Shown here: positions 31,694 through 39,449 of the stretch, piece after piece
Numbering within the stretch: the first letter of the stretch is position 1
Layout of the letters: every line of letters starts with the position of its first letter
Source of the DNA: an uncultured Bacteroidales bacterium
Lineage (GTDB): Bacteria; Bacteroidota; Bacteroidia; Bacteroidales; FEN-979
Length of the DNA stretch: 39,449 nt
NCBI GenBank assembly: GCA_903925275.1
Contig: CAIYES010000571.1
Span: 1-39,449, forward strand
Reading direction: 5' to 3'
The notes under the pieces: model-generated
What the model was told of the DNA's origin: nothing
Seen by the model: the letters and a program-made list of their open reading frames with translations, nothing else
Databases searched by the model: none
Made by a program: the position numbers and the translations under genes

Positions 31694-32866
31694 TTAATCT
31701 TTCTGAAATATAATGGCAGCATTGCATCCGCCAAATCCTGAAGCTGTTTTAAGACAAATATTGATCTGATCCTTGCGAATTGCAGAAATCACGTTCAACG
31801 GGGCTTGCACGCCTAAGGTTTCAAACCCGGCCGAACGGTAAAGGATATTGTCTTTCAGTGATGATATTGCGGCAATCGATTCGATCAACCCGGCAGCGCC
31901 CAGTGTATGTCCCCAATATCCCTTGAAACTATTGACCGGAACCTCTAAAAGACTGCACAATTCAATTGCTTTTGACTCCATTTCATCATTGAACAGGGTG
32001 GCTGTACCATGGGTTGAGATGTAATCGATAGCAGCCGGATCCAATGAGGCTTGTTTCATGGCCTCGTTGATGGCATTGCTCAATTCCTGCCCTGTGCGGG
32101 ATGGCCCTGAAATATGGTTTGCATCATTGCTGGTTGCAGCTCCTGCAATCGTGATACACGGTTCCTCGTTTTTTTCGGGAATAGCTGTAAGGACCATGGT
32201 TCCACAACCTTCACCGAGTGATAAGCCTGTGCGGTTGAGATCAAAGGGTTTACACGGGGCTGGGCTCAGTGCCTGGAACGACTGAAAACCGGAAATGACG
32301 AATTCGGAGGCGATATCGCCTCCCGCCACTACAGCATGATCATAAGCGCCCGACTGCAGAAAACGACTGGCTGTCATCAGTGCCACAACTCCCGAAATAC
32401 ATGCATTGGAGATGATAAGAGGCGTATTGACAAAACCGAAAAACGTTTGAATCATCCGGCCAAGTTCCCAAAGGTAAAGCCGTTTGTGACTGAAAGTTGT
32501 CCTGTGGCGGTTCTCAAGTAAATTAATGTTGCCCTTCGTGGTTGATATCACGAGCAGGGTTCTTGGATTTCCCGCGATCATCGGCTGGCCTTTGAGTGCA
32601 TCATATATCGAGATGATGAACATTTTTTCGAGGCGGGTAAAAGATGCTGCCGGAGATACTTTTTTGTAATGCTGCAAAACTTCTGCAAATTTTGAGAAAA
32701 GCTGATCCGTTTCAATGAGCGAAAGCTGAACAGGACTGGGGTAAAGATCAGGATCGTCAACCGTACGGATCCCGATGGTCCCATTTTTTATTGCTGCGAT
32801 GTTTTCAGCAGTGGTAAATCCAAGAGAAGTAATGATGTTGTCGTTAACAATGCAAACTGGTTTCAT
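31694..32866 (-). CDS. Beta-ketoacyl-ACP synthase (third active KS)
   Basis: About 390 residues from the ATG at 32866; an in-frame start 36 bases upstream would overlap the thioesterase gene. The active Cys156 is in SNACISGVVAL (codon 32399-32401), with His in STHGTATLFNDEMES and WGHTLGAAG, and ASGFGGCNAA at the end. It differs from KS copies 1 and 2 (ACISG against ACSS), so it represents another branch, possibly initiating or closing the chain. It is directly followed by the half-length KS-like gene and the ACP. No repeat insert is seen here. Confidence 0.92.
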   Translation of the reverse strand: MKPVCIVNDNIITSLGFTTAENIAAIKNGTIGIRTVDDPDLYPSPVQLSLIETDQLFSKFAEVLQHYKKVSPAASFTRLEKMFIISIYDALKGQPMIAGNPRTLLVISTTKGNINLLENRHRTTFSHKRLYLWELGRMIQTFFGFVNTPLIISNACISGVVALMTASRFLQSGAYDHAVVAGGDIASEFVISGFQSFQALSPAPCKPFDLNRTGLSLGEGCGTMVLTAIPEKNEEPCITIAGAATSNDANHISGPSRTGQELSNAINEAMKQASLDPAAIDYISTHGTATLFNDEMESKAIELCSLLEVPVNSFKGYWGHTLGAAGLIESIAAISSLKDNILYRSAGFETLGVQAPLNVISAIRKDQINICLKTASGFGGCNAAIIFQKD

Positions 32867-32877
32867 TTCATCAACAA

Positions 32878-33291
32878 TTAAACACCCCATTTGTTTTTCC
32901 ATCCAACGAAAAATTCCGGGGCAGTAAGTAATAGTTCCCCTTGAGGGGTGAGAAAAACCTGAGTGGAAGTGCCTGTGGCGGATACTTCATTGTCTTTTTT
33001 ACGGTAAATGGTATATTCAAACACGATCTTTGCAGCTTCGGTGGAAAGATATCTTGTTTCTACGATAGCAGTATCGCCATATTCAAGCGGACGTTTATAA
33101 TCGCAGTTTATTTTCACAAGGGGAATCATCACATCATGCTTATAAACATCAAGGTAACCAAGGTTATACCTGAGCCCGAACGATTCCCTGCCATCTTCAA
33201 AATATTTGAGGTAGTTGCCATGCCAAACAATCCGCATTGAATCAACTTCTGAAAACCTGACAATAATTTCTTTCCGGTCGATAAGTTTCAT
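32878..33291 (-). CDS. Acyl-CoA/ACP thioesterase, 4HBT hotdog family
   Basis: A 137-residue single hotdog domain. VRFSEVDSMRIVWHGNYLKYFEDGRE contains the family signature, with catalytic Asp17 and the following His and Tyr, and PLVKINCDYKRPLEYGD matches the central strands (YbgC/FadM type). It would release acyl chains or edit the ACP. The ketosynthase starts 11 bp downstream. Upstream lies a 91-bp gap with an inverted repeat that separates it from the ABC permease. Confidence 0.9.
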   Translation of the reverse strand: MKLIDRKEIIVRFSEVDSMRIVWHGNYLKYFEDGRESFGLRYNLGYLDVYKHDVMIPLVKINCDYKRPLEYGDTAIVETRYLSTEAAKIVFEYTIYRKKDNEVSATGTSTQVFLTPQGELLLTAPEFFVGWKNKWGV

Positions 33292-33318
33292 GTGATAATA
33301 TTTATTTTTTTCGGGTCA

Positions 33319-33381
33319 CATGGAATACCCATAATTATCATTCACGTTTTGCATGAACTTTATTCTTCTGGGTATTTCATG
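33319..33381. repeat. Inverted repeat between exporter and thioesterase genes
   Basis: CATGGAATACCCA (33319-33331) and TGGGTATTTCATG (33369-33381) pair over 13 bp with one mismatch, around a 37-base loop. The right arm ends one base before the permease stop codon. There is no U-tract on either side, so it is not a standard terminator; it could be an operator or an RNA processing/stability structure. Confidence 0.6.
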
Positions 33382-33382
33382 G

Positions 33383-34684
33383 TCAGTTGTTAAATGGATT
33401 TTTGTATTTGTGGTATATACCGGTAATGGATACGGTGACTAAAAAGAATATGAATAGTTTGAAAGCCTGTGGCGCAATCTGCCATAAACTTCCTCCCCTG
33501 AGAAAAATGCTGTAATACCCTGTGATGGCCCAGTTCATCGGGCTGAACAGGGCAACTTCACGCATGAAAGGGGGCATCAGGTATATCGGTACCCACAATC
33601 CGCCCATGGCGGCCAGAATGATGACCGAAATTGATCCGAATGATGCCGCCTGCTGATGTGTTTTAGCGATGGTTCCTATCATCAGGCCATAGCCGACCGA
33701 CGCCATGGCCACAACAATCGTCATAACAAAAAGCCCAGGGAGGTCATTTCCTAAAACCAGCATGGGAAGCCCGAACAAAGGAAGAAGCAGAATACCTGCG
33801 AGCAGCATGGCAATGGTTTGAGCCAGACAAACGACGAGATAAACACCTACTTTTCCCATCAATAAGGCCATGTAGGGTACAGGCATGGTGAGCAACCGGA
33901 ACAGGCTTCCTCCTTCACGTTCCTGGATCAGACTCTGTGTAAGCGGGATCACAATGAAGAACATCGCAAAAATAGTCCACGCCGGAACATTATGCTGTGT
34001 GGCATTTCGGATCAGTTCGATTTTACGATAGGAGGGAAATTCCTCTTTAAACCTGAGTACCTCTTTGAATGCCTCCTTCGGAGGGTTGTACATTGGCATT
34101 TGCAGGGCGATCTCCTGGTTGAAAGTTTTGAATACCCAATCGGTCTGGAACTTGTAATAATTTTCCCTCACTGAACTGATCAAGGCATTCTTAAAGGTTT
34201 TTTTAACCGTAGGATCGAAATAAATCGTCACATCCACTGAATCCCTGAATATGATCCCATTCACCAGCATAGGGTTGCCAAGGCCAAAGCCAGCAAGGGT
34301 TTTTGCAACACTAAGGCGAACATTGGCCCGCATGGTGCTGGTGGCACCTTTGGGAACAACGATGGCGATGAGGTAATCTCCCTTTTTTACTGCATTAATG
34401 GCCATGACAGATGTTAAAGGTTTGTGATTTAAACTGTCAACAACTTCGAAAGCTCCTGATCCTTTGAATCCGCTTTTAATTTTCATTCCCAAACTGTCAT
34501 GATCGTTGTCAACAAACAGTACCTGCACACTGGGATCCTTGGTGAGCGAACTCCAACCGAATTCCTGCATCAGCGAAGAGATCACGATCAGCACAACCGG
34601 CATGATGAAAAGCATGGCCAATCCTGATTTATCGCGGATGAGCAACAACATCTCTTTACGGCAGATGGACAAATATTTCATCAT
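33383..34684 (-). CDS. ABC-2 type transporter permease
   Basis: A 433-residue membrane protein with the YhhJ/ABC2_membrane_3 layout: one N-terminal membrane segment (SGLAMLFIMPVVLIVISSLM), a periplasmic domain of roughly 200 residues, then about five segments, including TIFAMFFIVIPLTQSLIQEREGG, a hallmark around the coupling region, and the last near residues 405-425. It follows the ATPase gene after 2 bp. Together they form an exporter, most likely for the cluster product or a lipid precursor (inference). Confidence 0.92.
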   Translation of the reverse strand: MMKYLSICRKEMLLLIRDKSGLAMLFIMPVVLIVISSLMQEFGWSSLTKDPSVQVLFVDNDHDSLGMKIKSGFKGSGAFEVVDSLNHKPLTSVMAINAVKKGDYLIAIVVPKGATSTMRANVRLSVAKTLAGFGLGNPMLVNGIIFRDSVDVTIYFDPTVKKTFKNALISSVRENYYKFQTDWVFKTFNQEIALQMPMYNPPKEAFKEVLRFKEEFPSYRKIELIRNATQHNVPAWTIFAMFFIVIPLTQSLIQEREGGSLFRLLTMPVPYMALLMGKVGVYLVVCLAQTIAMLLAGILLLPLFGLPMLVLGNDLPGLFVMTIVVAMASVGYGLMIGTIAKTHQQAASFGSISVIILAAMGGLWVPIYLMPPFMREVALFSPMNWAITGYYSIFLRGGSLWQIAPQAFKLFIFFLVTVSITGIYHKYKNPFNN

Positions 34685-34686
34685 GA

Positions 34687-35439
34687 TCAGTCCCTCATGT
34701 CTTTACCGGTGAGATGGATGAAGATGTTTTCAAGGTTTTTAAACTCGGGATGCGCTGCAAGCAGATCTTTCGGATTGCCCAACGAGATGATGGTTCCCCG
34801 GTCGATGATGGCCACCCTCGTACATAGGTTTTCAGCCTCTTCCATATAGTGGGAAGTGTAAATGATCGTCACTCCCTTTTTGTTTATCTCCTTGAGATAT
34901 TCGAGAATCACAACCCGTGATTGCACATCGATGCCAACAGTTGGCTCATCAAGGAAAATAATCTTCGGATCATGCAACAACCCTGCGATCAGGTTCACCC
35001 TGCGTTTCATTCCCCCGGAGTACATGCTAACCTTTTTATCGGCATGTTTTTCCAATCCGAATTCACACAGATAATGTCTGACTTTTTCGCGAAGTGTTGA
35101 GCCGAAAAGGCCATACATGTTGCCAAAAAATGTAAGGTTCTCTCGTCCTGTGAGGGTCGGATAGAGGGCGATATCCTGTGGAACTACGCCGATGATCTGC
35201 TTGATCTTTTCCATGTCTGTATGGCTGTCCATTCCGTCGATCATTACGCTGCCTTTGGTTGCCGCGAATAAACCGCATAAGATGGATATCGTTGTAGTTT
35301 TACCGGCGCCGTTCGGACCAAGCAATCCAAAAATTTCATTCGGGAAGATATCCAGGGATAATGAGTTAATAGCAGGTTCCTCGGCTCCCTTGTATGTTTT
35401 CGTCAGTTCCCTGATGTTTATGATGGGTTGCGGGGTCAT
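34687..35439 (-). CDS. ABC transporter ATP-binding protein
   Basis: A 250-residue ATPase: Walker A GPNGAGKTTT (41-50), Q-loop VPQDIALYP, signature YSGGMKRRVNLIAGLL, Walker B IIFLDEPT and a switch His in IYTSHYMEEAE. It is of the CcmA/DrrA type used by ABC-2 exporters. Its ATG overlaps the stop of the BtrH-like gene by one base (TAATG) and the permease gene follows immediately, so acyl transfer and export genes are co-transcribed. Confidence 0.95.
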   Translation of the reverse strand: MTPQPIINIRELTKTYKGAEEPAINSLSLDIFPNEIFGLLGPNGAGKTTTISILCGLFAATKGSVMIDGMDSHTDMEKIKQIIGVVPQDIALYPTLTGRENLTFFGNMYGLFGSTLREKVRHYLCEFGLEKHADKKVSMYSGGMKRRVNLIAGLLHDPKIIFLDEPTVGIDVQSRVVILEYLKEINKKGVTIIYTSHYMEEAENLCTRVAIIDRGTIISLGNPKDLLAAHPEFKNLENIFIHLTGKDMRD

Positions 35440-36461
35440 TAAAATTTTATTTTTTTTAGTTTTTGATAAACCTTTTCTTCACCTGCTGCTATTTCCAGTA
35501 GCTTTTCCGATAGTGTTCCGTAATTTTCTTCAGGTTTTGAGCGGTTTTTACAATTCCGCGCTCCCATATAGGTGAATTCACGCCATTTGTTGGCTGTTTT
35601 ACCCATCATATCCGAAGCTTCCAATAATTCCTGATGGTTGTCGAACAATTCCCCGGCTTCTTTAAGAAATGCCCCGTAAATGTAGCGGAATCCTGCACCG
35701 CCGGTACCGAAATCCTCGGCCATGCGCAGGATTTGCCCCAGGTAAAACGATGCCTTGTTATCGCCGTGTTTTTTTGGCCATTTTTTGAGATCGCGGGCCA
35801 TCCAGCGCAACCCTTTCACCCCGATGAGGGGGAACGGAATCCCGATCATTTCATTAACTGTTTTTTTAATACCCTTGATGATGGCCGGTTTCAAATCAAT
35901 CGGCTTGCTGATGGCGTGATTGATCCAGTACATCTTGCCCTGGGGAGCGAAAGCTCCTTTAGCATACCTGACACGCAGAAGGTCTTCGCGGGTGATCAAC
36001 TGAGGAAGCTCCATCACGGTATCACTTACATGATACATGTTGCCATCCTTACCGAAAACTACAAGGTTATGCATATTGTAATGCATGCGATATTCAGGAG
36101 GAAAGAAGGTAAGTTGAAAAACACCCACCTGGCAACCCGTAGGTATTCCGTTTTCCAAGTTGCGGTCAAGCAAATTCATGGCATCTTCAGGGTCCTTGAT
36201 CTTTTTGACCACCGTTGCATCAATACCCAGATATGCTGTCGACCGTTTGAAAACCGTGTTGGGAAGATTGCGGAAGGAGATCATTGGGGCAAACTGAATC
36301 TTGAGAAAAGGAATATAACTGAAATACAAACCATTTCCAATACCAAAGGCCATGGGCTCCGATATTTCTAGTCCGTTGAATTTAAAAAGGTTCGAAGTGG
36401 CGCCACTTTCGCAATGCCCTGCCTGTCGGTGCGTATAGTTTATGATCGTTTTTGTTTCCAT
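35439..36461 (-). CDS. BtrH-like acyltransferase (copy 2)
   Basis: A 340-residue protein. HRQAGHCESGATSNL (Cys17) at the N terminus and MHYNMHNLVVFG with His near residue 130 form the Cys/His pair of the C39-peptidase-like fold of BtrH. In butirosin biosynthesis BtrH moves an aminoacyl-type group from an ACP to an amine. The C-terminal half (ATSYLGQ-like segments, GTGGAGFRYIYGAFLKEA) matches the DUF4872 region. Here it presumably transfers the acyl chain from the ACP to an unknown acceptor. It is paralogous to 36874-37878 and sits 12 bp after its small HTH-like companion gene. Confidence 0.85.
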   Translation of the reverse strand: METKTIINYTHRQAGHCESGATSNLFKFNGLEISEPMAFGIGNGLYFSYIPFLKIQFAPMISFRNLPNTVFKRSTAYLGIDATVVKKIKDPEDAMNLLDRNLENGIPTGCQVGVFQLTFFPPEYRMHYNMHNLVVFGKDGNMYHVSDTVMELPQLITREDLLRVRYAKGAFAPQGKMYWINHAISKPIDLKPAIIKGIKKTVNEMIGIPFPLIGVKGLRWMARDLKKWPKKHGDNKASFYLGQILRMAEDFGTGGAGFRYIYGAFLKEAGELFDNHQELLEASDMMGKTANKWREFTYMGARNCKNRSKPEENYGTLSEKLLEIAAGEEKVYQKLKKIKF

Positions 36462-36473
36462 AAAAACCTTAAA

Positions 36474-36869
36474 TTAATCGACTTTTCTGAGCTGATCAAT
36501 GGTAATGTTAAATGCTTCGGCGTATTTCAGCAGTGTTTTATTTTTTAGCCGATTAAATACACCAGGCTTAAAATGCCATTTTACCCGCCATAATGAAATT
36601 CCTGCCATCATGGATAGATTTAACGGGTCGAGCAGGTTTTTTTCCATATAATATACAACCGGGCTTGCTTTACCGGAAAGTACACGCTGTCGTGCATCTT
36701 CAATCCTTTCCTGGAACAAATCCCAGGCCTGCTGCAGGATGAGGCGGTCGGCTTCGCCATGGAATCCTACTGTTTTTTCAAATTTACCCCCATCCTGATA
36801 AGAATATGAAAGCTCCCGGTACTGACCATAAGCTTTATTTTTGTAGACAGGGTTTAGGTTTTCTTCCAT
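36474..36869 (-). CDS. Small HTH-like companion of BtrH (copy 2)
   Basis: About 131 residues from the ATG at 36869; 16 upstream in-frame codons would overlap the BtrH copy 1 gene. It is homologous to the protein at 38038-38460: both have a central QQAWD or KQSWD, then GK(A/S)SP(V/I).YYMEK, then W(R)VKWHFKPGVFNRLK and a closing LLKYAEAFNITIDQL, which resembles the end of an Xre-type helix-turn-helix. It may bind DNA or serve as a protein adaptor for BtrH. I do not recognise a named family. It always precedes a BtrH gene here. Confidence 0.75.
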   Translation of the reverse strand: MEENLNPVYKNKAYGQYRELSYSYQDGGKFEKTVGFHGEADRLILQQAWDLFQERIEDARQRVLSGKASPVVYYMEKNLLDPLNLSMMAGISLWRVKWHFKPGVFNRLKNKTLLKYAEAFNITIDQLRKVD

Positions 36870-36873
36870 GCTG

Positions 36874-37878
36874 TTACTTTTTAATCGTAAAAAGTTTCCT
36901 GAATATTTTCTCTTCACGGTCTGCGATTTCTAACAGAATATCTGCCAGAAAATCATATGATTGATCGGGTTTTCCCCTTTTTTTGCAATTCCGGGAGCCA
37001 AGGTATGAAAATTCCCGCCATTTATTGGCATTTTCACCCATTTCGATGGATAATTCCTTAAGCCATGGCTGGTTCAGCACTGTTGATGCTTCTTCTAGAA
37101 ATGCACCATAGATATAGCGAAAACCAGCACCGGCTGTTCCCACCTCTTCCTCCATGCGCAAAACCTGCCCCAGGTAATAGGATGCTTTAACCGGGCCAAG
37201 CTTTTTCTCCCATCTGCGCATGCGTCCGGCCAGATAACGGATGCCTTTTACGCCAACAATCGGGAAGGGAATGCCAACCATGTTGTTGGCTGTTTTCCTG
37301 ATACCTTTTATAATAGCGGGTTTGATATCAATGTTTTCGGGCACCAGTGTTGGATAATACATCCTGCCCCGTGGGGCAAAGGCACCTTTGGCAAATCTGA
37401 CCCGCATGAGATCCTCGTAAGTGATCTCAACCAGGTTTTCCATGAGGGTGTCACTGATAAAATAGGTGCCGTTGTTGTGTCCGTACACAATCATGTTGTG
37501 CATGTTGTAGTGCATCCGGTATTCGGGGGGGAAGAAGGGCAGGTGAAAAGTACCGACCTGCAGTCCTACCGGGTATCCCTGTTCCAGCACCGCATTTAGT
37601 TTATCCATCGAATCCTTTGGATTGCGAAAAGAATGTATCGCAGTTTTTACGCCAAGTTCCCGTGTTGCCCGGTCGAAAACCTGTCCCGGCCAAACCCTGA
37701 AAGATGTTGTTGGGGCATGTTGCATCTTGAGGAAAGGCAGGTAGCTGAAAAACAGCCCGGCGCCAATCCCGAAAGCCATGGGCTCACTGATTTTAAAATT
37801 ATGATAGTTCAGAAGGTTGCGCGTTACACCGCTTTCACAATGTCCTGCCTGCTTATGTTCAAATTCAAGTTTTACCAT
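36874..37878 (-). CDS. BtrH-like acyltransferase (copy 1)
   Basis: A 334-residue paralogue of 35439-36461. EHKQAGHCESGVTRNL has the nucleophile Cys14, MHYNMHNMIVYG the His, and SDTLME a likely third active residue region. Central conservation with copy 2 includes SEPMAFGIG, FFPPEYRMHYNMHN, VRFAKGAFAP, IKPAIIKGI, IPFPIVGVKG and GFRYIYGAFL. The expected role is acyl transfer from the cluster ACP to an amine or hydroxyl acceptor. Two copies suggest two transfers or two acceptors. The next small gene starts 4 bp downstream; the GC-rich hairpin element lies upstream. Confidence 0.85.
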   Translation of the reverse strand: MVKLEFEHKQAGHCESGVTRNLLNYHNFKISEPMAFGIGAGLFFSYLPFLKMQHAPTTSFRVWPGQVFDRATRELGVKTAIHSFRNPKDSMDKLNAVLEQGYPVGLQVGTFHLPFFPPEYRMHYNMHNMIVYGHNNGTYFISDTLMENLVEITYEDLMRVRFAKGAFAPRGRMYYPTLVPENIDIKPAIIKGIRKTANNMVGIPFPIVGVKGIRYLAGRMRRWEKKLGPVKASYYLGQVLRMEEEVGTAGAGFRYIYGAFLEEASTVLNQPWLKELSIEMGENANKWREFSYLGSRNCKKRGKPDQSYDFLADILLEIADREEKIFRKLFTIKK

Positions 37879-37919
37879 TTTTTTGCTTTTATTCCTTTCA
37901 ATCTACTCAATAACGACCT

Positions 37920-38037
37920 CAATCTAACCCTCACCCTTTCTAGCTCACCCTAACCCTCTCCTTCAGGAGAGGGAACTCCCCTTCTCCTTCAGGAGAAGAG
38001 GTCGGGGGTTGAGGTGTTTCCCGTGGGTTGAGGTATT
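37920..38037. repeat. GC-rich hairpin element between module genes
   Basis: CTAACCCTCACCC-type sequence with two hairpins: CCCTCTCC-TTCA-GGAGAGGG (37954-37973, perfect 8-bp stem) and CTTCTCC-TTCA-GGAGAAG (37981-37998, perfect 7-bp stem), then GGGGGTTGAGGTG. Same style as 29242-29297. It runs from near the BtrH copy 1 start up to the stop of the small HTH-like gene. Confidence 0.75.
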
Positions 38038-38460
38038 TTATTTTAAATAATCCTGATTTGTAAGTTGATCTGCCGGGATTTCAAATATGGAGGCATATTT
38101 TGCCAGAACCTCCGGCTTTAGCTTCTTAAAGACTTTACTTTTCAGGTGCCTCCTGACCCGCCATTTTGGTATTTCCATATAGGCAGCAAGCATTGGAACC
38201 TCCATAAGGATTTTTTCCATATAATAGGCAATGGGACTTGACTTTCCGAGGATTACCATTTGCTTTACCTCCTCAAGACGCTCTTCGGCAGCGTCCCAGC
38301 TTTGTTTTATAATCACCTGGTTGCATGGATTCTGATAGTCCACTTTTTGTGTATACCCGTTTTCCTTATCAAAATGGTAAAACAGCTCACGGTTATAAGT
38401 ATATATCAATTCGTCATCACCGGTTGCTTTATCATCAATTTCATCTCTTGTACTTCCCAT
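38038..38460 (-). CDS. Small HTH-like companion of BtrH (copy 1)
   Basis: A 140-residue protein, paralogue of 36474-36869. Seen: KQSWDAAEERLEEVKQMV (amphipathic helix), GKSSPIAYYMEKILME, AAYMEIPKWRVRRHLKSKVF and LAKYASIFEIPADQL, the last resembling the fifth helix of Xre-type DNA-binding domains. There is no signal peptide or membrane segment, so it is cytoplasmic. Its gene is followed by BtrH copy 1, and the two-gene unit is repeated at 35439-36869. A regulator or an accessory subunit of the acyltransferase are both possible. Confidence 0.75.
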   Translation of the reverse strand: MGSTRDEIDDKATGDDELIYTYNRELFYHFDKENGYTQKVDYQNPCNQVIIKQSWDAAEERLEEVKQMVILGKSSPIAYYMEKILMEVPMLAAYMEIPKWRVRRHLKSKVFKKLKPEVLAKYASIFEIPADQLTNQDYLK

Positions 38461-38480
38461 AAGCGAAATATTTAAAGTCT

Positions 38481-38912
<432 letters not shown>

Positions 38913-38934
<22 letters not shown>

Positions 38935-39449
38935 AAGGATCCTTTGCGTTTTCTGCTTCTGAGGCGGTTCATCGCTGTTGCAACATCTTCGTCGGGAAAT
39001 ACCCACCGGCGTCCGGTTTTATCAGCACGTTCCTTCAGCGTTTCGTAATTAATATCCGGGGCGATGTAATAAACCGGATCGAGCAGGTCATCTTCCGCGC
39101 GAATAATTCCTTGTTCAAGCGCTATTTTATGCAGCACTGTGCCAGGATATATGCGCATGCCGATAAAGGGAAAGAAAACAGTATTTTCGATGCGTTTTGA
39201 ATTTTCAAAGCTTTCGTTGATGGTAGCTTCTGTTTCTCCATACCCGCCAATAATCATGAAGTGACAGAAATAGATACCCGCCTGGTTGCAATAATCTGAA
39301 ACCCTCACCACCTCTGCTGCATCAAAGTGTTTCCCATAGTGTTTAAGGGTGGTATCCGATAGCGATTCAGTACCGAATTCGATGTGGGTCAAACCCGCAT
39401 CGGCAAACAATTTTAAATTTTCCAACGACAAATTGTGTGGTGAAAAATA
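38913..39449 (-). CDS. Radical SAM protein (probably B12-binding type), C-terminal part, 5' end outside window
   Basis: The frame stays open to the right edge of the window (YFSPHNL precedes the first possible start), so only about 178 C-terminal residues are visible. TYPICAL radical SAM barrel strands are seen: LTHIEFGTESLSD, GIYFCHFMIIGGYGET, and FFPFIGMRIYPGTVLHKIA, a late pattern of the BchE/P-methylase-like, Elp3-type core. The SAM cluster Cys and any cobalamin domain lie outside. Such enzymes add methyl groups or form rings. Its 22-nt overlap with the dehydratase gene ties it to the cluster, implying an unusual modification of the chain or head group. Confidence 0.8.

Noticed and set aside
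35634-36371. 245-codon plus-strand ORF across the BtrH copy 2 gene
   Set aside because: It is antisense to a well-supported BtrH-like gene and shows no family motif.

Overview
The window looks like chromosomal DNA of an anaerobic member of the Bacteroidota, most likely Bacteroidales-like. The evidence is a textbook Bacteroidetes promoter (TTTG, 20 bp, TATCTTTG) in front of rpsA, a type IX secretion C-terminal sorting domain, a LytTR regulator remnant, BtrH-type acyltransferases, almost no Shine-Dalgarno sequences, and hydE, a maturase of oxygen-sensitive [FeFe] hydrogenase. No rRNA, tRNA, CRISPR array or transposase gene was recognised.

Left part (1-12.5 kb): the 3' end of a non-ribosomal peptide synthetase with an embedded formyltransferase domain. 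Facing it are a receiver-fused sugar-phosphate transferase with its single-domain response regulator, then hydE and a divergent ychF. Housekeeping rpsA and rnz follow on the plus strand.

Middle part (12.5-23 kb): a beta-propeller lipoprotein, then a 1.7-kb gene graveyard holding a frameshifted T9SS beta-helix protein and a LytTR fragment. Short tandem arrays lie on every side of it. Next come a FAD/Fe-S oxidoreductase, a hydrolase lipoprotein translationally coupled to a DUF1338 dioxygenase-like gene, an NtrC-like regulator without the sigma54-contact loop, and an outer-membrane barrel.

Right part (23.2-39.4 kb): one long minus-strand cluster, apparently a type II fatty-acid/polyketide line related to aryl-polyene/flexirubin-type systems. 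In transcription order: radical SAM protein (cut by the edge), hotdog dehydratase, two copies of a module made of a small HTH-like protein plus a BtrH-like acyltransferase, ABC-2 exporter, 4HBT thioesterase, ketosynthase, half-size ketosynthase-like protein, acyl carrier protein, two copies of an active-ketosynthase plus Cys-less-partner pair, NodB deacetylase, LolA-like carrier and a lipoprotein. The inferred logic is that chains are built on the ACP, moved by BtrH-like enzymes, exported by the ABC transporter and handled in the periplasm by the LolA-like protein and lipoprotein. The product cannot be read from this window: no ammonia lyase, ligase, reductase, glycerol-type acyltransferase or MMPL exporter is visible.

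A second theme is short repeats. Arrays of 7-, 8- and 9-bp units repeatedly touch or supply stop codons, and longer palindromic or GC-rich elements sit in frame inside coding genes, notably inside and at the end of the two paired ketosynthases.
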